From: Lepraria neglecta
Lineage: Eukaryota; Ascomycota; Lecanoromycetes; Lecanorales; Stereocaulaceae
DNA: 64,000 bases
Assembly (NCBI GenBank): GCA_033220425.1
Contig: CM065649.1
Span: 3,348,001-3,412,000, forward strand
Direction of reading: 5' to 3'
In this document: positions 10,796 through 22,495 of the stretch, piece after piece
How positions within the stretch are numbered: position 1 is the stretch's first letter
Layout of the letters: every line of letters begins with the position of its first letter
Translations under genes and position numbers: made by a program
Notes under the pieces: model-generated
The model's input: only the letters and a program-made list of their open reading frames with translations
Database searches by the model: none
Told to the model about the DNA's origin: nothing

Positions 10796-10808
10796 CTCCC
10801 GTGTATAT

Positions 10809-11191
10809 TCGCTACAGTGGGACTGTGGGTTAGTGTGTCTCATGATCAGATGCGGTTTCAGCCATGCGCCATGACCATGGGCCATAGCGAGAGATCCGTG
10901 CTTCCTGAGAGCACTATTTGTATGAGCATCCCACCAGCAGTTGGCTCTTCAGTCGAGTTCATCTCTTTCAGAGCCATAGCAGTTCTTTCCCGCCCACCCG
11001 CACCTTATACATAGCCTATATATAGCCTATCTACACTCCAGGTCTATGCCGCCTAGGCATGGGAGTTTTCTAGCGCTGGGGCACCTGTTGTAGCCTTTCT
11101 AGGCCTGCTAGCCCTGGCGTTAGACCGCCCAAGCATCTATTTACATATCCACTTGTGCCGGTGTGTATAGCTTCAGGAGTGAGAACACTAA
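10809..11191 (+). repeat. Solitary AB terminal repeat of the Ngaro/DIRS-like family, inverted copy
   Basis: 383 bp starting TCGCTACAGTGGGACTG and ending GAGTGAGAACACTAA. It is the reverse complement of 11750-12132 (also 383 bp) with mostly RIP-type differences, and retains many TpG/CpA sites. It is contiguous A plus B with no coding part next to it. It could be a recombination remnant of a second element or one end of a deleted plus-strand element. Confidence 0.8.
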
Positions 11192-11749
11192 TGGGCCTGA
11201 ACATCTATTGAGTGCCTAAGTTGGCCAAGAAGACAGAAATCTGGCCCGAGCTGACCCTCAGTCGGGCATAGGGTGAGCGCCGCCTTACCGTCGCGCGACC
11301 GAGTAGGTGATTGCGCCTCCTTGGGGGTAAGCTACCTTTTATATTTCCCCCCTCATTCTTCTAGCCTCTCAGCGGCCTATCAGATGAGACACATACATGG
11401 GTTCAGTACCTACCTAATATCGAGAACCCAACAGCCAGACAGTTGAAGACTGTCCTGACCTCTGGGGTCTTCGATAGCGTTTGTGCGGCAACAACGAATG
11501 TGGAAGTCAACAAGGGTGCACCTTGTATCAAGGTGGCAAAGACCGTGGCTCGGATCTCTATCGCAAGGACGTCCAGAGCGAGTTCGGCATCTGTTGGCTA
11601 TGATTCCAATCCTCGTCAGTCTGCTTGGTTGGAGCTTGTCACTGACGTCAAGCGGTAATAGGATGCGGTGAGTAACATTATTACGCAGCGCAACCGTGAC
11701 AGGTACAAGTATGGTCGGTGGCAGGATGGTGGTGAATTCTATCAGGTAC
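11192..11749 (+). pseudogene. Degenerate coding remnant, left half of the disrupted host locus
   Basis: The plus strand has open stretches without recognised domain: one around 11443-11658, and RNRDRYKYGRWQDGGEFYQV ending at the element boundary (about 11688-11747). The right half after the element (29220 on) continues with similar coding character in the plus direction. I infer one old gene split by the 17.5-kb insertion. The family is not recognised. Confidence 0.35.
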
Positions 11750-11879
11750 TTAGTGTTCTTACTCCTGAAGCTATATACACCGGCACAAGTGGATATGTAA
11801 ATAGATGCTTGGGCGGTCTAACGCCAGGGCTAGCAGGCCTAGAAAGGCTATAAAAGGTGCCCCAGCGCTAGAAAACTCC
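11750..11879 (-). repeat. Split direct repeat B2
   Basis: 130 bp, same orientation and length as B1 (12133-12262). Together with A2 it forms the uninterrupted 3' terminus. A further 73 bp (11880-11952) joins B2 and A2. Confidence 0.78.
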
Positions 11880-11952
11880 TATACCTAGGCGGTATAGACC
11901 TGGAGTGTAGATAGGCTATATATAGACTATATATAAGGTGCGGGTAGACGGG

Positions 11953-12132
11953 AAAGAACTGCTATAGCTCTAAAAGAGATGAACTCGACTGAAGAGCTAA
12001 CTACTAGTAGGATGCTTATATAAATAGTGCTCTCAGGAAGTACGGATCTCTCGCTATAGCCTATAGTTATAGCGTATAGCTGAAACCGTATCTAATCATG
12101 AGATATACTAACCTATAGTCCTACTGTAGCGA
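11953..12132 (-). repeat. Split direct repeat A2
   Basis: 180 bp, matching A1 at 29040-29219 in length and orientation, ending CTGTAGCGA on the plus strand. It is more RIP-mutated than A1. Confidence 0.78.
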
Positions 12133-12262
12133 TTAGTGTTCTCACTCCTGAAGCTATATATATCGGCATAAGTGGATATGTAAATAGATGCTTAGGCGGT
12201 CTAATACTAGGGCTAGCAGGCCTAGAAAGGCTACAACAGGTGCCCCAGCGCTAGAAAACTCC
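12133..12262 (-). repeat. Split direct repeat B1
   Basis: 130 bp starting TTAGTGTTCTCACTCC on the plus strand and directly abutting A2. It ends where the recombinase-side sequence of the outer element begins. Confidence 0.78.
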
Positions 12263-13604
12263 CAAACAACACCCAAATGACGCCCCCGTAGAGGGTTTCC
12301 GAGGAAGGCCTCGCAGGGTAGCTCCTGGCGAGTATCGCCAGTACTAGCGCTACTGGTACCGATATAATACTATAAGTATTCGCTTAGGATAAGTGACTAT
12401 ATATAGACGATAGGAGTCCGACTTCTATCGCCCTAGTAGCTGGATTTCTTCGTCACTAAGGCCTACCTCTTATATAGAGGTAGCGGCCCCCCTACGGAAG
12501 GAGTATCCTAAATAATAACCTTCTACTTGAATAAATAGCGTAATACCTTAACTGCGTATACTCTATCACCGGAAGCTATAATAGTAAGGGTAATACCCTG
12601 CCTAAAAGGGTCCGTTTTTAATACTAGGAGGGTAAGCTCTAGATAGTTCTTATATAGCCTTACTGAGCGACGAGTTAGGAACTACTAGCTAAATTCGTGA
12701 TTATTATAATCTTTGCGGTATAGGTAAACTCCTCTATACGGAGGAATACGGCGAATATAAGGTAAAAGACCGTATATAATATTAAACTAGTCTCGTTATA
12801 CTAGTTAAAATAAGGGAGGATTTATAGGAGTAGATCTTTAGTAATAGAATATCTTTCTTTTATCCCGGCCTCGCCCTATAGGCGTTGTATACCCGCTATT
12901 ATATATTCTAATTATAGGTTATAAAATACTATAAGGCCCCTATAGCCTATATCTATATATATTAATCTAACGTCTATCAAATAGGCCTTAACTATCTTTA
13001 CCTTAACCCGTTTCGTACTAAGATCTACTATCTAACTAGCTAATAAGTTTACCGTCGCTAGAAAGGGAGGTATACTCCCCCTAAGTATATAATAGGTAAT
13101 ATATAACTGCGTTGGTATAGTATACGTTTTTCGGGTTTTTATTACTAACCCCTACTATAGGAGTCGAGCGGCTTCTCGTAGTAGTATAGTCTAACTATAC
13201 CAAGATTATAGTAGGTCCCGCCCTGACTTGGCGGGGATATAGCTAGGTAACCTAGCTAAGGGTATCTATTAGCGATTTTTCGATATCGGAATCGCGAGAG
13301 GTTATTAGCCAGTTGGTTGGCTCCTATTAGGATCTATTCCGGAACTAAATAGATGTTATATCTAGCCGTAAATATAGCTATATCCCTTAGTAGGGCTATA
13401 GCTGGTCCACGGATCGAGGATTTATATAGCCTATAGATATAGATATTATTATCGCAATAAAGGGTTAATTTTAATCCCCGGAGTCGTTCTAACTATAGCT
13501 ATATCGTATAAAGAACAGCCTTCATTTCTTTAAATCATATATCTTTACGATAATAGTATATAGTAACCGGTATACTAAAGACGTCCTAGACCGAGTATAA
13601 ATAG
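12263..13604 (-). mobile_element. Outer element, 3' coding part with tyrosine recombinase
   Basis: RIP-mutated minus-strand remnant. Between about 13150 and 12700 it keeps blocks typical of fungal tyrosine recombinases of DIRS/Ngaro elements, including the pattern around FLRIEEFTYTAK and the preceding GIQRL.GEA..KER region. RNase H, expected just upstream in these elements, would fall at about 13200-13604 but I cannot see it clearly. Confidence 0.65.
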
Positions 13605-13973
13605 TATTAGAACCATTGGTTCTAACAGGACTATCCTGTAGGACAAGGTGCTATAGATAGGACTAGTAGCTGAAGCGATAAGCGCGATGAGCGCCGTGCG
13701 CTCATAACGCTTATAGATTGCTTGGCAGGATTTCTTATATCTATATATACGGGGCCCTACCTACCGTTTGGAATAGTATATTCAACTTGGTTAATCTTCC
13801 TGGTAGTTCTTGTACTATACTTTACTAGTTATTAATATAGAACGTATTAATTACCTATATCGACGAAGACTACCATTCTACCTGAGTGACTCCTCTCCTA
13901 TAGAAGTATAAGACATACGAACCTATACGTGGCTATCGCACCATTAGATATATAACTACTATAGGTCGTAACA
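13605..13973 (+). repeat. 5' LTR, Gypsy copy 1
   Basis: 369 bp, ending GTCGTAACA. It is more RIP-mutated than its 3' partner. Confidence 0.88.
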
Positions 13974-16900
13974 CTTTGAATACCCTAAGGGATGAGTTCT
14001 TTAATAACTATAGGTAGAAACCCTACCCCAAGCACCTTAACGGTTACTGGCTAGAGACGCTATACTATAGACGAAGGATCTAGAAAAAGGATCAAGGTTA
14101 TAGTACTAGACCTATACTACGGAGATAGGGACAAGCTTAAGCCATAGCTCACGCAAGTATAACTATACCTACTATTCCAGGGAGACTTGCTCCTAGTAAC
14201 TAGATATACTACCTTCGCTATATTATACCTATGAGAATAGGCCTAGAAGTAGGTCGAACCTTTCCTAAAGAAGTATATAGAAGATAACGATAAGGATAGC
14301 GATATTAAATCTTAGATAGAAAGTATACCAAAGTTTATAGTCGAAATCCGCCGTATATTCAGACCTTCTAATAAGGTAAATATAGTAATATATATTATTT
14401 AGTATATAAAATAGAAGAAGTTAGCGTTAGAGTTCTTAACTTAGTTTCAAATATATACTACTAAGATAGACTAGGATAATAATACGCTAATAATAATATA
14501 TTATTATAGCCTTAAAGATAATATTAAAGATAAGCTTATAAGATTCGGAGGAGTAGTTAATACTCTAGATAGACTTATTAAAAATGCGATCGAGATTAAT
14601 AATAAGCTATTTAAATAATCTATAGAGAAGCGGTACGATAGAGGAGTTAGCAGAACCTAATACGAGAGATTCTTCTTAAAAATAAAGAATTACCGATAGG
14701 ACTACGGGGAATATAATACTTACTATAGTATAGTACTAATAGAGATTAACTTTATATAGATAGGAAAGAAGAAAGGAAACTTTAAAGGGAAAAAGTAGTA
14801 TAGAGGAAAGAAAGTAATTACTTACTATAGCTATAGTAAACTGGGCTATATAGCTAGAGACTACAGGTCGAAGAATATAGTATACCGACTATAGATTAAT
14901 ATAATAGAAGGAGGACCTCTAGATAACAAGGAAGACTCTAAAGAAATATAGTAACCCTACGATAAAGAAGAATTCGATTAGGATTCGGAAGATAATACCT
15001 TTGAATTAGAATTTAATAAAGAAGTATAGAGGTATTACTATAGGGATAGTAATAGATCTTAATAATATAAGACGGATTAGGAATAGCGGAAAGCTAGCCT
15101 AGAGAGACTAGCGTTAATACCCGAATCTAGATCTACTATATCCTAAGTAGAAGGAAAATTGCCGGAGATTAAGGAACCTTAGTCGGACGAAGATAAATAT
15201 AAACTCTTTAATAAAATTAAAAGTAAGGTATAAGGAATACTAAATAAGTAATTATCTATAAAACCCGGATAGGAAGAACCTATACGAGACTATTAATACG
15301 ATAGAGAATATTAGTAATATAGTAAAGTTCTATATACTGAGTATATATTACCTAATTACTTACTATATAGAGAGGAAAGGAACCGCCTAGTGAAAGAATA
15401 TATAATACCTCTACTAAAGAGAACCCCTTATAGAGAAATCTAGTAGTATAAGTATAAGGAAGATAGGTACTAGTAGTATCTTATAAGCAAGAGGAAGTAT
15501 TACTACTTTCTATACTTTATAGATAAGTAGGAAAAAGAAAGGAATAACTTACTTAAAGTCTTTAAGAAAGGAGCTTATAACTAAGTACTATAGTATAGCT
15601 ATCTATACGATAGATATACTCTATATAAGGCTATAAAGGAAATATACGGATTCCTACTATTATAGGGAAAAGAGTAATCCCTTATACTACGGGGAAGTAT
15701 AAGGAGATTAATATATTATTCCCTAAATAATAACTGTGTTCCGCTTAGTACTATACTTATATTATTATACTAGTAAATATTAATAGATAGCAGACCGTAG
15801 CGATAATAGATAGCGGAGCTACAGGAAATTTTATCTCAAGGAACTTAGTAGATTCAAGTAGCCTACCGACCCGAAAGAAGAAATTATTCTACGAACTTCG
15901 CCTGGCTAATAGGTTAGTATTCTTAATAGGAAAAGTAGAGGAGGAAACTTACTCCCTACTAGTAATAATTCAGTAATACTATAAGGAGATTATATTCGAT
16001 ATAGTTAGGATAGCTACTTATAATATTATTTTAGGAATATCTTAGTTAAATAAATATAACCTAGAAATTAACTAGAAGATAAAAGTACTTAAATTCGGAC
16101 GATCTAGAGATATTACTAGTATTAGACCTATTAGTTAATAGTAGACAATAATAGATAAGAGAAAGAACCGAAGACTAGTTAAAGTATATATTACTTTATT
16201 CTTAAATAATAAGAGCGGCTTCTAAGAGAGAAGGCTTGACTCCTTAGTTACTAGTAAAGGTTAGTAGGATACTAAAGAGAGAGCTATTAAAGGGAAAGAC
16301 GAACCTTCTATAACCTCTTAAGAATATAAATAGTAGATATACCTATTTAAGGAAGAGACGAGCGTAAAAGTATTACCTAAGTACTAACTATAGGATTATA
16401 AGATCGAACTCGAGCCTAGTAAGGCGCTAATATTTAGACCTATCTATATATTATTAGAAAAGGAACTTACTATACTTTATAGGTATATTAATAAGAACCT
16501 TAAGAAAGGATTTATTCGGGAATCTAAATTACTAGTAGGTTATCTAATCCTCTTCGCGCTAAAGAAGGACGGAAGTCTAAGGCTATATATCGACTATCGA
16601 AAGTTAAACGATATTACTATTAAGAATTATTACCCTTTACTAAATATTAGCGAGCTATAGGATCAGCTCGGTAAGGCAAAGATATTTACGAAACTAGACC
16701 TTAGGGGCGTATATAATCTAATTCGGATAAAGGAAGGCGAAGAATAGAAAACTACCTTCCGGACTAGATATAGCTACTACGAGTACCTAGTAATACCGTT
16801 TGGACTTACTAACGTACTAGTAACCTGTTAAGTACTTATTAATAATATTATACAAGTATACTTAGATCGAATAGCGATAGCGTACCTTAATAATATCTTA

Positions 16901-19164
16901 ATTTACTCTAAGAATAAGGAAGAATACGTTAAGTATATATAGGATATTATCGAATACCTGTCGTAAGCGGGACTTCTCCTTAAACCGGAAAAGTGTAAGT
17001 TTTATAGAGACTCTATTAAGTTCCTAGGATTTATAGTTAGTATAAAAGGTATTAGTATAAGCCTAGAAAAGATTAAAGCTATAGCGGAATAGCCTATACT
17101 ATAGGATATTAAAGTAGTATAAAGCTTCTTAGGATTCGCTAACTTTAATAGGAAGTTTATTAAAGGCTACTTAAAGAAAGCGCTTCTACTTACGGATATT
17201 ACTAAGAAAGATATCGGATTTATATAGGGATAAGAATAATAAAAGTCGTTCGAAACGTTAAAAAAGCATATATAGATCCTCTAGTACTCTATACCTTTTA
17301 AGCCAACGAACCGGCTCGTATCGAAATAGATACCTCGGATCTCGTAATAGGAGTATATCTTTATCAAATAAAGGACTAAAAGTAGTATCTAGTTACCTAC
17401 TTTTCACGGAAGATATTAGTGGTAGAATAAAACTATAATATATATAACAAAGAACTACTTACTATAGTATATATACTTTAAAATTAGAGAGTATACGTAG
17501 AAAGCTACTTAGACTTAACTATCTTTACGGATTATAAGAACCTTCTTAACTTTATAATAACGAAGGAGCTAAATAGAAGATAAGTTAGATAGTTAGAACT
17601 ACTTAGATAATATAAGTTCAAGATAATCTATACCCTAGGAAAGGATAATAGTCGAGTAGATACGCTTAGTAGGCGATCGGACTATATAGAAGAAAAGAAC
17701 GTTACAGAACGACTAATCCTAAAACAAGAGACCGACGGATTATTAGTACCGTACTAGGTATTAGTAATAACCCTTTATATATTAGGACCTAATATAACTA
17801 ATAAGATTGTAAAGGCCTATAATAACGATATATTCGCAACAAAACTACGACAGGATCAACTAGATTTAGTATTACTTAAATATTAGGATAAAACTTACTT
17901 GTCTAATATATACGTTAAAGAAGTAATTAGAGATTACCACGATAACCCTTTATAAGGTTACCCTAGAGTATCTAAGACTATAGAACTCCTAGGATGAGGA
18001 TACGTAGCGCCGAAACTTCGGACACGTATCGAATAATATATCAAGGAATATATCTAATACTAGTAGAATAAGTCTATACGATATGTAAAATACGGGCAAA
18101 TATAGTTTACCCCGGTACTAGAGTTACTATAGGATAATATTATAATAGACTTTATAGTTAAACTACTACCCTCGAAGGACCTAGCTATATAGGATACCTT
18201 TAATTCGATTATAGTCATTATAGATAAGCTTACGAAGTATATAATTATAATACTATTCAAGGAGATATATAAAGTAGATTAGTTAGCCTTTATACTACTC
18301 GATAAGCTAATAAGGGATTATAGTATACCTAAGTCGATAATATCCGATAGAGATAAGTTATTTACTTCTAATTATTAGAGAACACTAATTAGAGTAATTA
18401 GAACTAAACTTCGGATATTAACGGCGTACTATCTATAAACTAATAGATAAATAGAATATACAAACTAGATAATAGAAGTATACCTAAGATATTATATAAA
18501 CTAAAAATAGGATAACTAGGTTTTACTACTTCTAATAGTATAACTGGTATATAATAATAAAAAGTCAGATATAATAGGCCTGATACTATTCTTTAATAAC
18601 TACGGAAAGAATATAAATATATTTCTATAACCTAGGGAAGGGCCTAATATAGAAAAAGCCTTAGTTAAGGTAGAAGAGCTAAGATATTTATATAAGGATA
18701 TATAAAAGATAATTAAAAGCTTAAATAATAAGTTAAAGGAGTATATCGATAGTAAAAGGAAGAATATTCCTCAGCTTAAAGAGGGGGATAAAGTATACCT
18801 CCTAATAAAAAATATAAAGACGACAAGACTAAGTAAGAAACTGGACTACGTTAAGGTTAGACTATTCTTGATTAAGAAGGTAAAGGGGGCCGTTAACTAT
18901 AAACTCGAGCTTCTACCTGACGCTAAAGTATATCCGGTATTCTATATCTTACTCCTAGAGCTAGTAGACTTAAATATACTACTCTAAGAAACGTTCTATT
19001 ATAATATTAAGGAAGAAATAGAGTATAAGGTCGAGAGGATCCTGGATAGAAGGAATCAGTTCTATCTAGTTAAGTAGAAAGGGTATAATAAAACGGAAAG
19101 TACCTAGGAACCTCTTAGGAACCTTACCGGGAATTATAGGGAATACCTATAAGAGTTTTATTAG

Positions 19165-19690
19165 AGATAAGAGAGGACTAGTCAAAGCTCTCGGGGCCTT
19201 CCAAGCCGGCGGGGAGATCGAATTACTTAGAGCCGACGTTGAATATTAAACTATCGGGGTTACCGGAAGGGAGCTCCTTATCCCTCTCTAACTCCTTAAT
19301 ATTCTATAACTCGCGCTTAACCAGCCTTTTCTCTTTATCTTAGATATAATCAAATTATAATTAAAGGCGTATAAGTTTCGCCTGCGTTTCCTTTATTTCT
19401 AACTAAGTATTATTACGAACTTTCTTAATACGACGTATCTCGTCGACGGATATAACTAGGTCGCACTTCTTGCCTATAGTAACGTAGTTAGAATAATAGT
19501 CCGAACGAACGCCTACTAAGTATTACTTATTGCCCTTCGTATATAGAGTACAAGGATATATTACGAACCTGGATAATTCGCTAGAGAGTTCTTTACGACG
19601 GACGAGGGGATCTTTAGAACGGATATTTCGACGAGGAGGTATAAAGGATAGATAGTTTCTCGGGACGAGAAATCTGAAGGAGGGGGCTAG
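19165..19690 (-). other. Antisense coding-like segment between pol and 3' LTR, copy 1
   Basis: Downstream of the chromodomain, the minus strand carries a coding-like, charged, probably coiled-coil stretch ending near the 3' LTR. The same segment is present in copy 2 (27720-28214). An extra antisense gene at this position is known from some fungal Gypsy elements; the identity here is inference. Confidence 0.4.
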
Positions 19691-20059
19691 TATTAGAACT
19701 ATTGGTTCTGACAGGACTGTCCTATAGGACAAGGTGCTATAGACAGGACTAGTAGCTGAAGCGATAAGCGCGATGAGCGCCGTGCGCTCATAACGCTTAT
19801 AGATTGCTTGGCAGGATTTCTTATGTCTATATATACGGGGCCCTGCCTACCGTTTGGAACAGTGTGTTCAACTTGGTTAATCTTCCTGGTAGTCCTTGCA
19901 CTATGCTTTACTAGTTATCAATATAGAACGCATTGATTACCTACATCGACGAAGACTGCCATTCTACCTGAGTGACTCCTCTCCCACAGAAGCATAAGAC
20001 ACACGAACCCATACGTGGCTATCGCACCATTAGGTATACAACCACCGTGGGTCGTAACA
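19691..20059 (+). repeat. 3' LTR, Gypsy copy 1
   Basis: 369 bp, preceded by the purine tract and followed by AATAG. It keeps many TpG/CpA sites that are lost in the 5' LTR. Confidence 0.88.
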
Positions 20060-20064
20060 AATAG

Positions 20065-22082
20065 GCTAGGTGATTAAGAATGTAGCCCTCTATACTAAGC
20101 CTCCTAGAGGTATCAGTCTATATATACTACGATAGTCGACTAACGACGTGACGTAGTAGTTTAAGGCTATTCCAGTCCTTTAGGAAGATATACTACTATA
20201 GTAGATTAGCCTTTATGGCTGCGGTGATATATAGAATAGCTATTTACCTCCGAATTATATTAAAAAGTCGCCTTAAGAAGGCCCTTCCTAGAACTATAAT
20301 TTTAGTAGTAAATAACAGAAAACCGACTACTGACTCAAGCTTCGAATATAGGATTATAGGCCTTTTAAGGAGGTATTGCACTATATTTCTTACCCTATCT
20401 AGCTTATCTAGAGGGAGTCGTGCCTACACAAGGATACTATCGAATTTAATTCCTATAAAGTCGGCTTTTATACCTCTCGTATCCTTCGAATAGTTAACTA
20501 ACAGGCCTAATTCGTTATATACTTGATCGAATTAATAGCTGTATACGATAGCGTCGGCTTATAGTACTAGAATAGCGAAGAAATCGTCTAAGTAGTATAA
20601 TACTATAGCCTATAGTAACACTGCGATTATAATCTAGTTAACTACCTTTACAAACAGGTTAAAGAGGAACGGTACTATATGTAAACTAAAGGGTAGATAG
20701 CGTTCTTTCCAGTAGAAACTATTATAGTAGAAATCTAGTAGCTACTAGTCTAAAGTAGCTACTAGAATATAATAAAAGGCGTCTTTCAGGTCTCGCTTAA
20801 CGAATTAAGCCCCTAGACCTTGTTATAGCAGCGTATCTACGGCGTTATCGTACGTTATATACTCTAAGATACCCTAATCGTAAGGTATACTATTATTGAC
20901 TAAGCTGCTATATAGAAATAAGAGGTTATAAATACGTCTCTAGCCCCTATTATGCTTCGGGACCAAGCCTAGCGGCGAATAGATATACCGAGGCTCTGTC
21001 TAATAGTCTACTTGAGTTAACTAGTTATACTAAAGCTGTTTTTGAAGGTCCGTAGTTAATATATCTAGTGCTACACGTACTAATTAGTAGTTTTGACTGA
21101 GGTATTAGATATCTATACCTCTATACCCGATTTTTGCCCCCTTCCGAAGAATAGCCGCTAGGGTCTTGGCGAAGGTTTGATCGGGGTGATTCTTTAACTA
21201 TTTATACTAACTATTAACGCGTAACGGGCCCTAATAGGGTAGATCTAGATCGGATAGATCGACGAGTAAGTATAGAAAACCTTCTGCTACGCATAGTAGC
21301 GATATAGGTACCTACGGGTACTCTAGGAGTTATTCCGACTTAGAAATTCGATTTACTAGTAGTATTAAGTTAGCGTTATTCGAGGCCGAGTTAGCCCTTA
21401 AGTACGTATTCGCTAGGTAATTCTACTAATATATAGAATAGATATAAAGATACCTGCAGCGGTCGCGTAGATAGTAGCCGCTATTAAATAATCTATACGT
21501 GAATAGGCCTGAAGAGGAGGATTTTAAGGTACTACTATCTACGTATAATCTAGTATCGCCCTATACGGATATCCTTCGGACTAAGAGGTCTAAGTAGCGT
21601 CTATTATCGATCGACCAGGCTACTAGATTATCCTAGCTACTCAGGATACGTATAGTAACGAATACGTGATAGTATACGCGGATAGAGTTAAATTTATAGT
21701 ATATATATAGCTCCGTAAGGCGAAGGCGGTAGTCCGAAAGGGCTACCTGCAACCGTATACTTACTATAGGGTATATATAGTAATAAACGGCCTAGCTATA
21801 TACCTTAAAACACTGCAGGAGGTATACCAACCCGTTAGTCTCCTAGATTATATCGCTATCTATACGATTAGTATAGTTATAGGCTAGCTTTATAAGGTAT
21901 TCCGTTTTAAATATTCTAAAGAAGATTTACTTAAAATACTTAATATTAATAGTACGATAGCGCTTATAAAGACTAAGAAAGGGTTTCTTACCTTCGATAT
22001 ACCTAAAAGAGACTATTAGGCTATCCCTCTCCTCCGAGTCTATACTAGAAATAGATAAGTAGTAATAACGATAACGGCGACG
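20065..22082 (-). mobile_element. Outer element, central part with reverse transcriptase
   Basis: Minus-strand RIP-mutated remnant. The catalytic YLDDF box lies at about 20594-20580. Downstream come the LPLDKLDR and GRAFLRRLF blocks that distinguish DIRS/Ngaro reverse transcriptases from those of LTR elements. Upstream (about 21900-21000) the frame is recognisable as coding but unassigned. Confidence 0.7.
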
Positions 22083-22495
22083 TGTTAGAACTAGAGGGTT
22101 CTAACAGGACTGTCGCGAAGGACGTATAACTTCGGGCAGGACAGACAAGTAAAGCGATGATCGTAGTGATCGTAGTGCGAGTAATACTATCAGGAATGAT
22201 GATCGTAATAATCGCAGTACGAGCAATACTATCAAGAGTGCTTGGCAGGATTTCTTGTGTCTATATATACGGGGCTCTACCTACTATTTAGAATAGCGTG
22301 TTCAACTTGGTTAATCTTCCTGGTACTCCTTACACTATACTTTACTAGTTATTAATATAGAATATATTAATTACCTATAACTACAAAGACTACTATTCTA
22401 CCTGAGTAACTCCTCTCCTATAGAAGTATAAGACGTATATAACCTATACCTAGTTATCGTACCGTTAGGTAAACGACTAGACGTGGGTTATAACA
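22083..22495 (+). repeat. 5' LTR, Gypsy copy 2
   Basis: 413 bp, beginning TGTTAGAAC. It contains a short internal duplication around GATGATCGTAGTGATCG. Confidence 0.88.

Larger units (their letters stand above)
13605..20059 (+). mobile_element. Ty3/Gypsy chromovirus copy 1 (RIP-mutated fossil)
   Basis: 6,455 bp with 369-bp LTRs (13605-13973 and 19691-20059) and 5-bp duplication AATAG (13600-13604 and 20060-20064). The plus-strand interior keeps the order gag, protease (DSGA-type site near 15815), reverse transcriptase and RNase H (about 16400-17650), integrase (about 17880-18700) and a C-terminal chromodomain (about 19040-19130). This order and the chromodomain place it among chromoviruses. 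A purine tract (GAAGGAGGGGGC) precedes the 3' LTR. It is dense with RIP damage and clearly dead. LTR divergence reflects RIP, so it gives no clock age. Confidence 0.9.

Noticed and set aside
10809-12132. 10809-11191 and 11750-12132 as terminal inverted repeats of one 1.3-kb DNA transposon
   Set aside because: The left unit lacks a target duplication with the right one, and the right unit is explained in full as A2B2 of the YR element whose A1 and B1 are also present.
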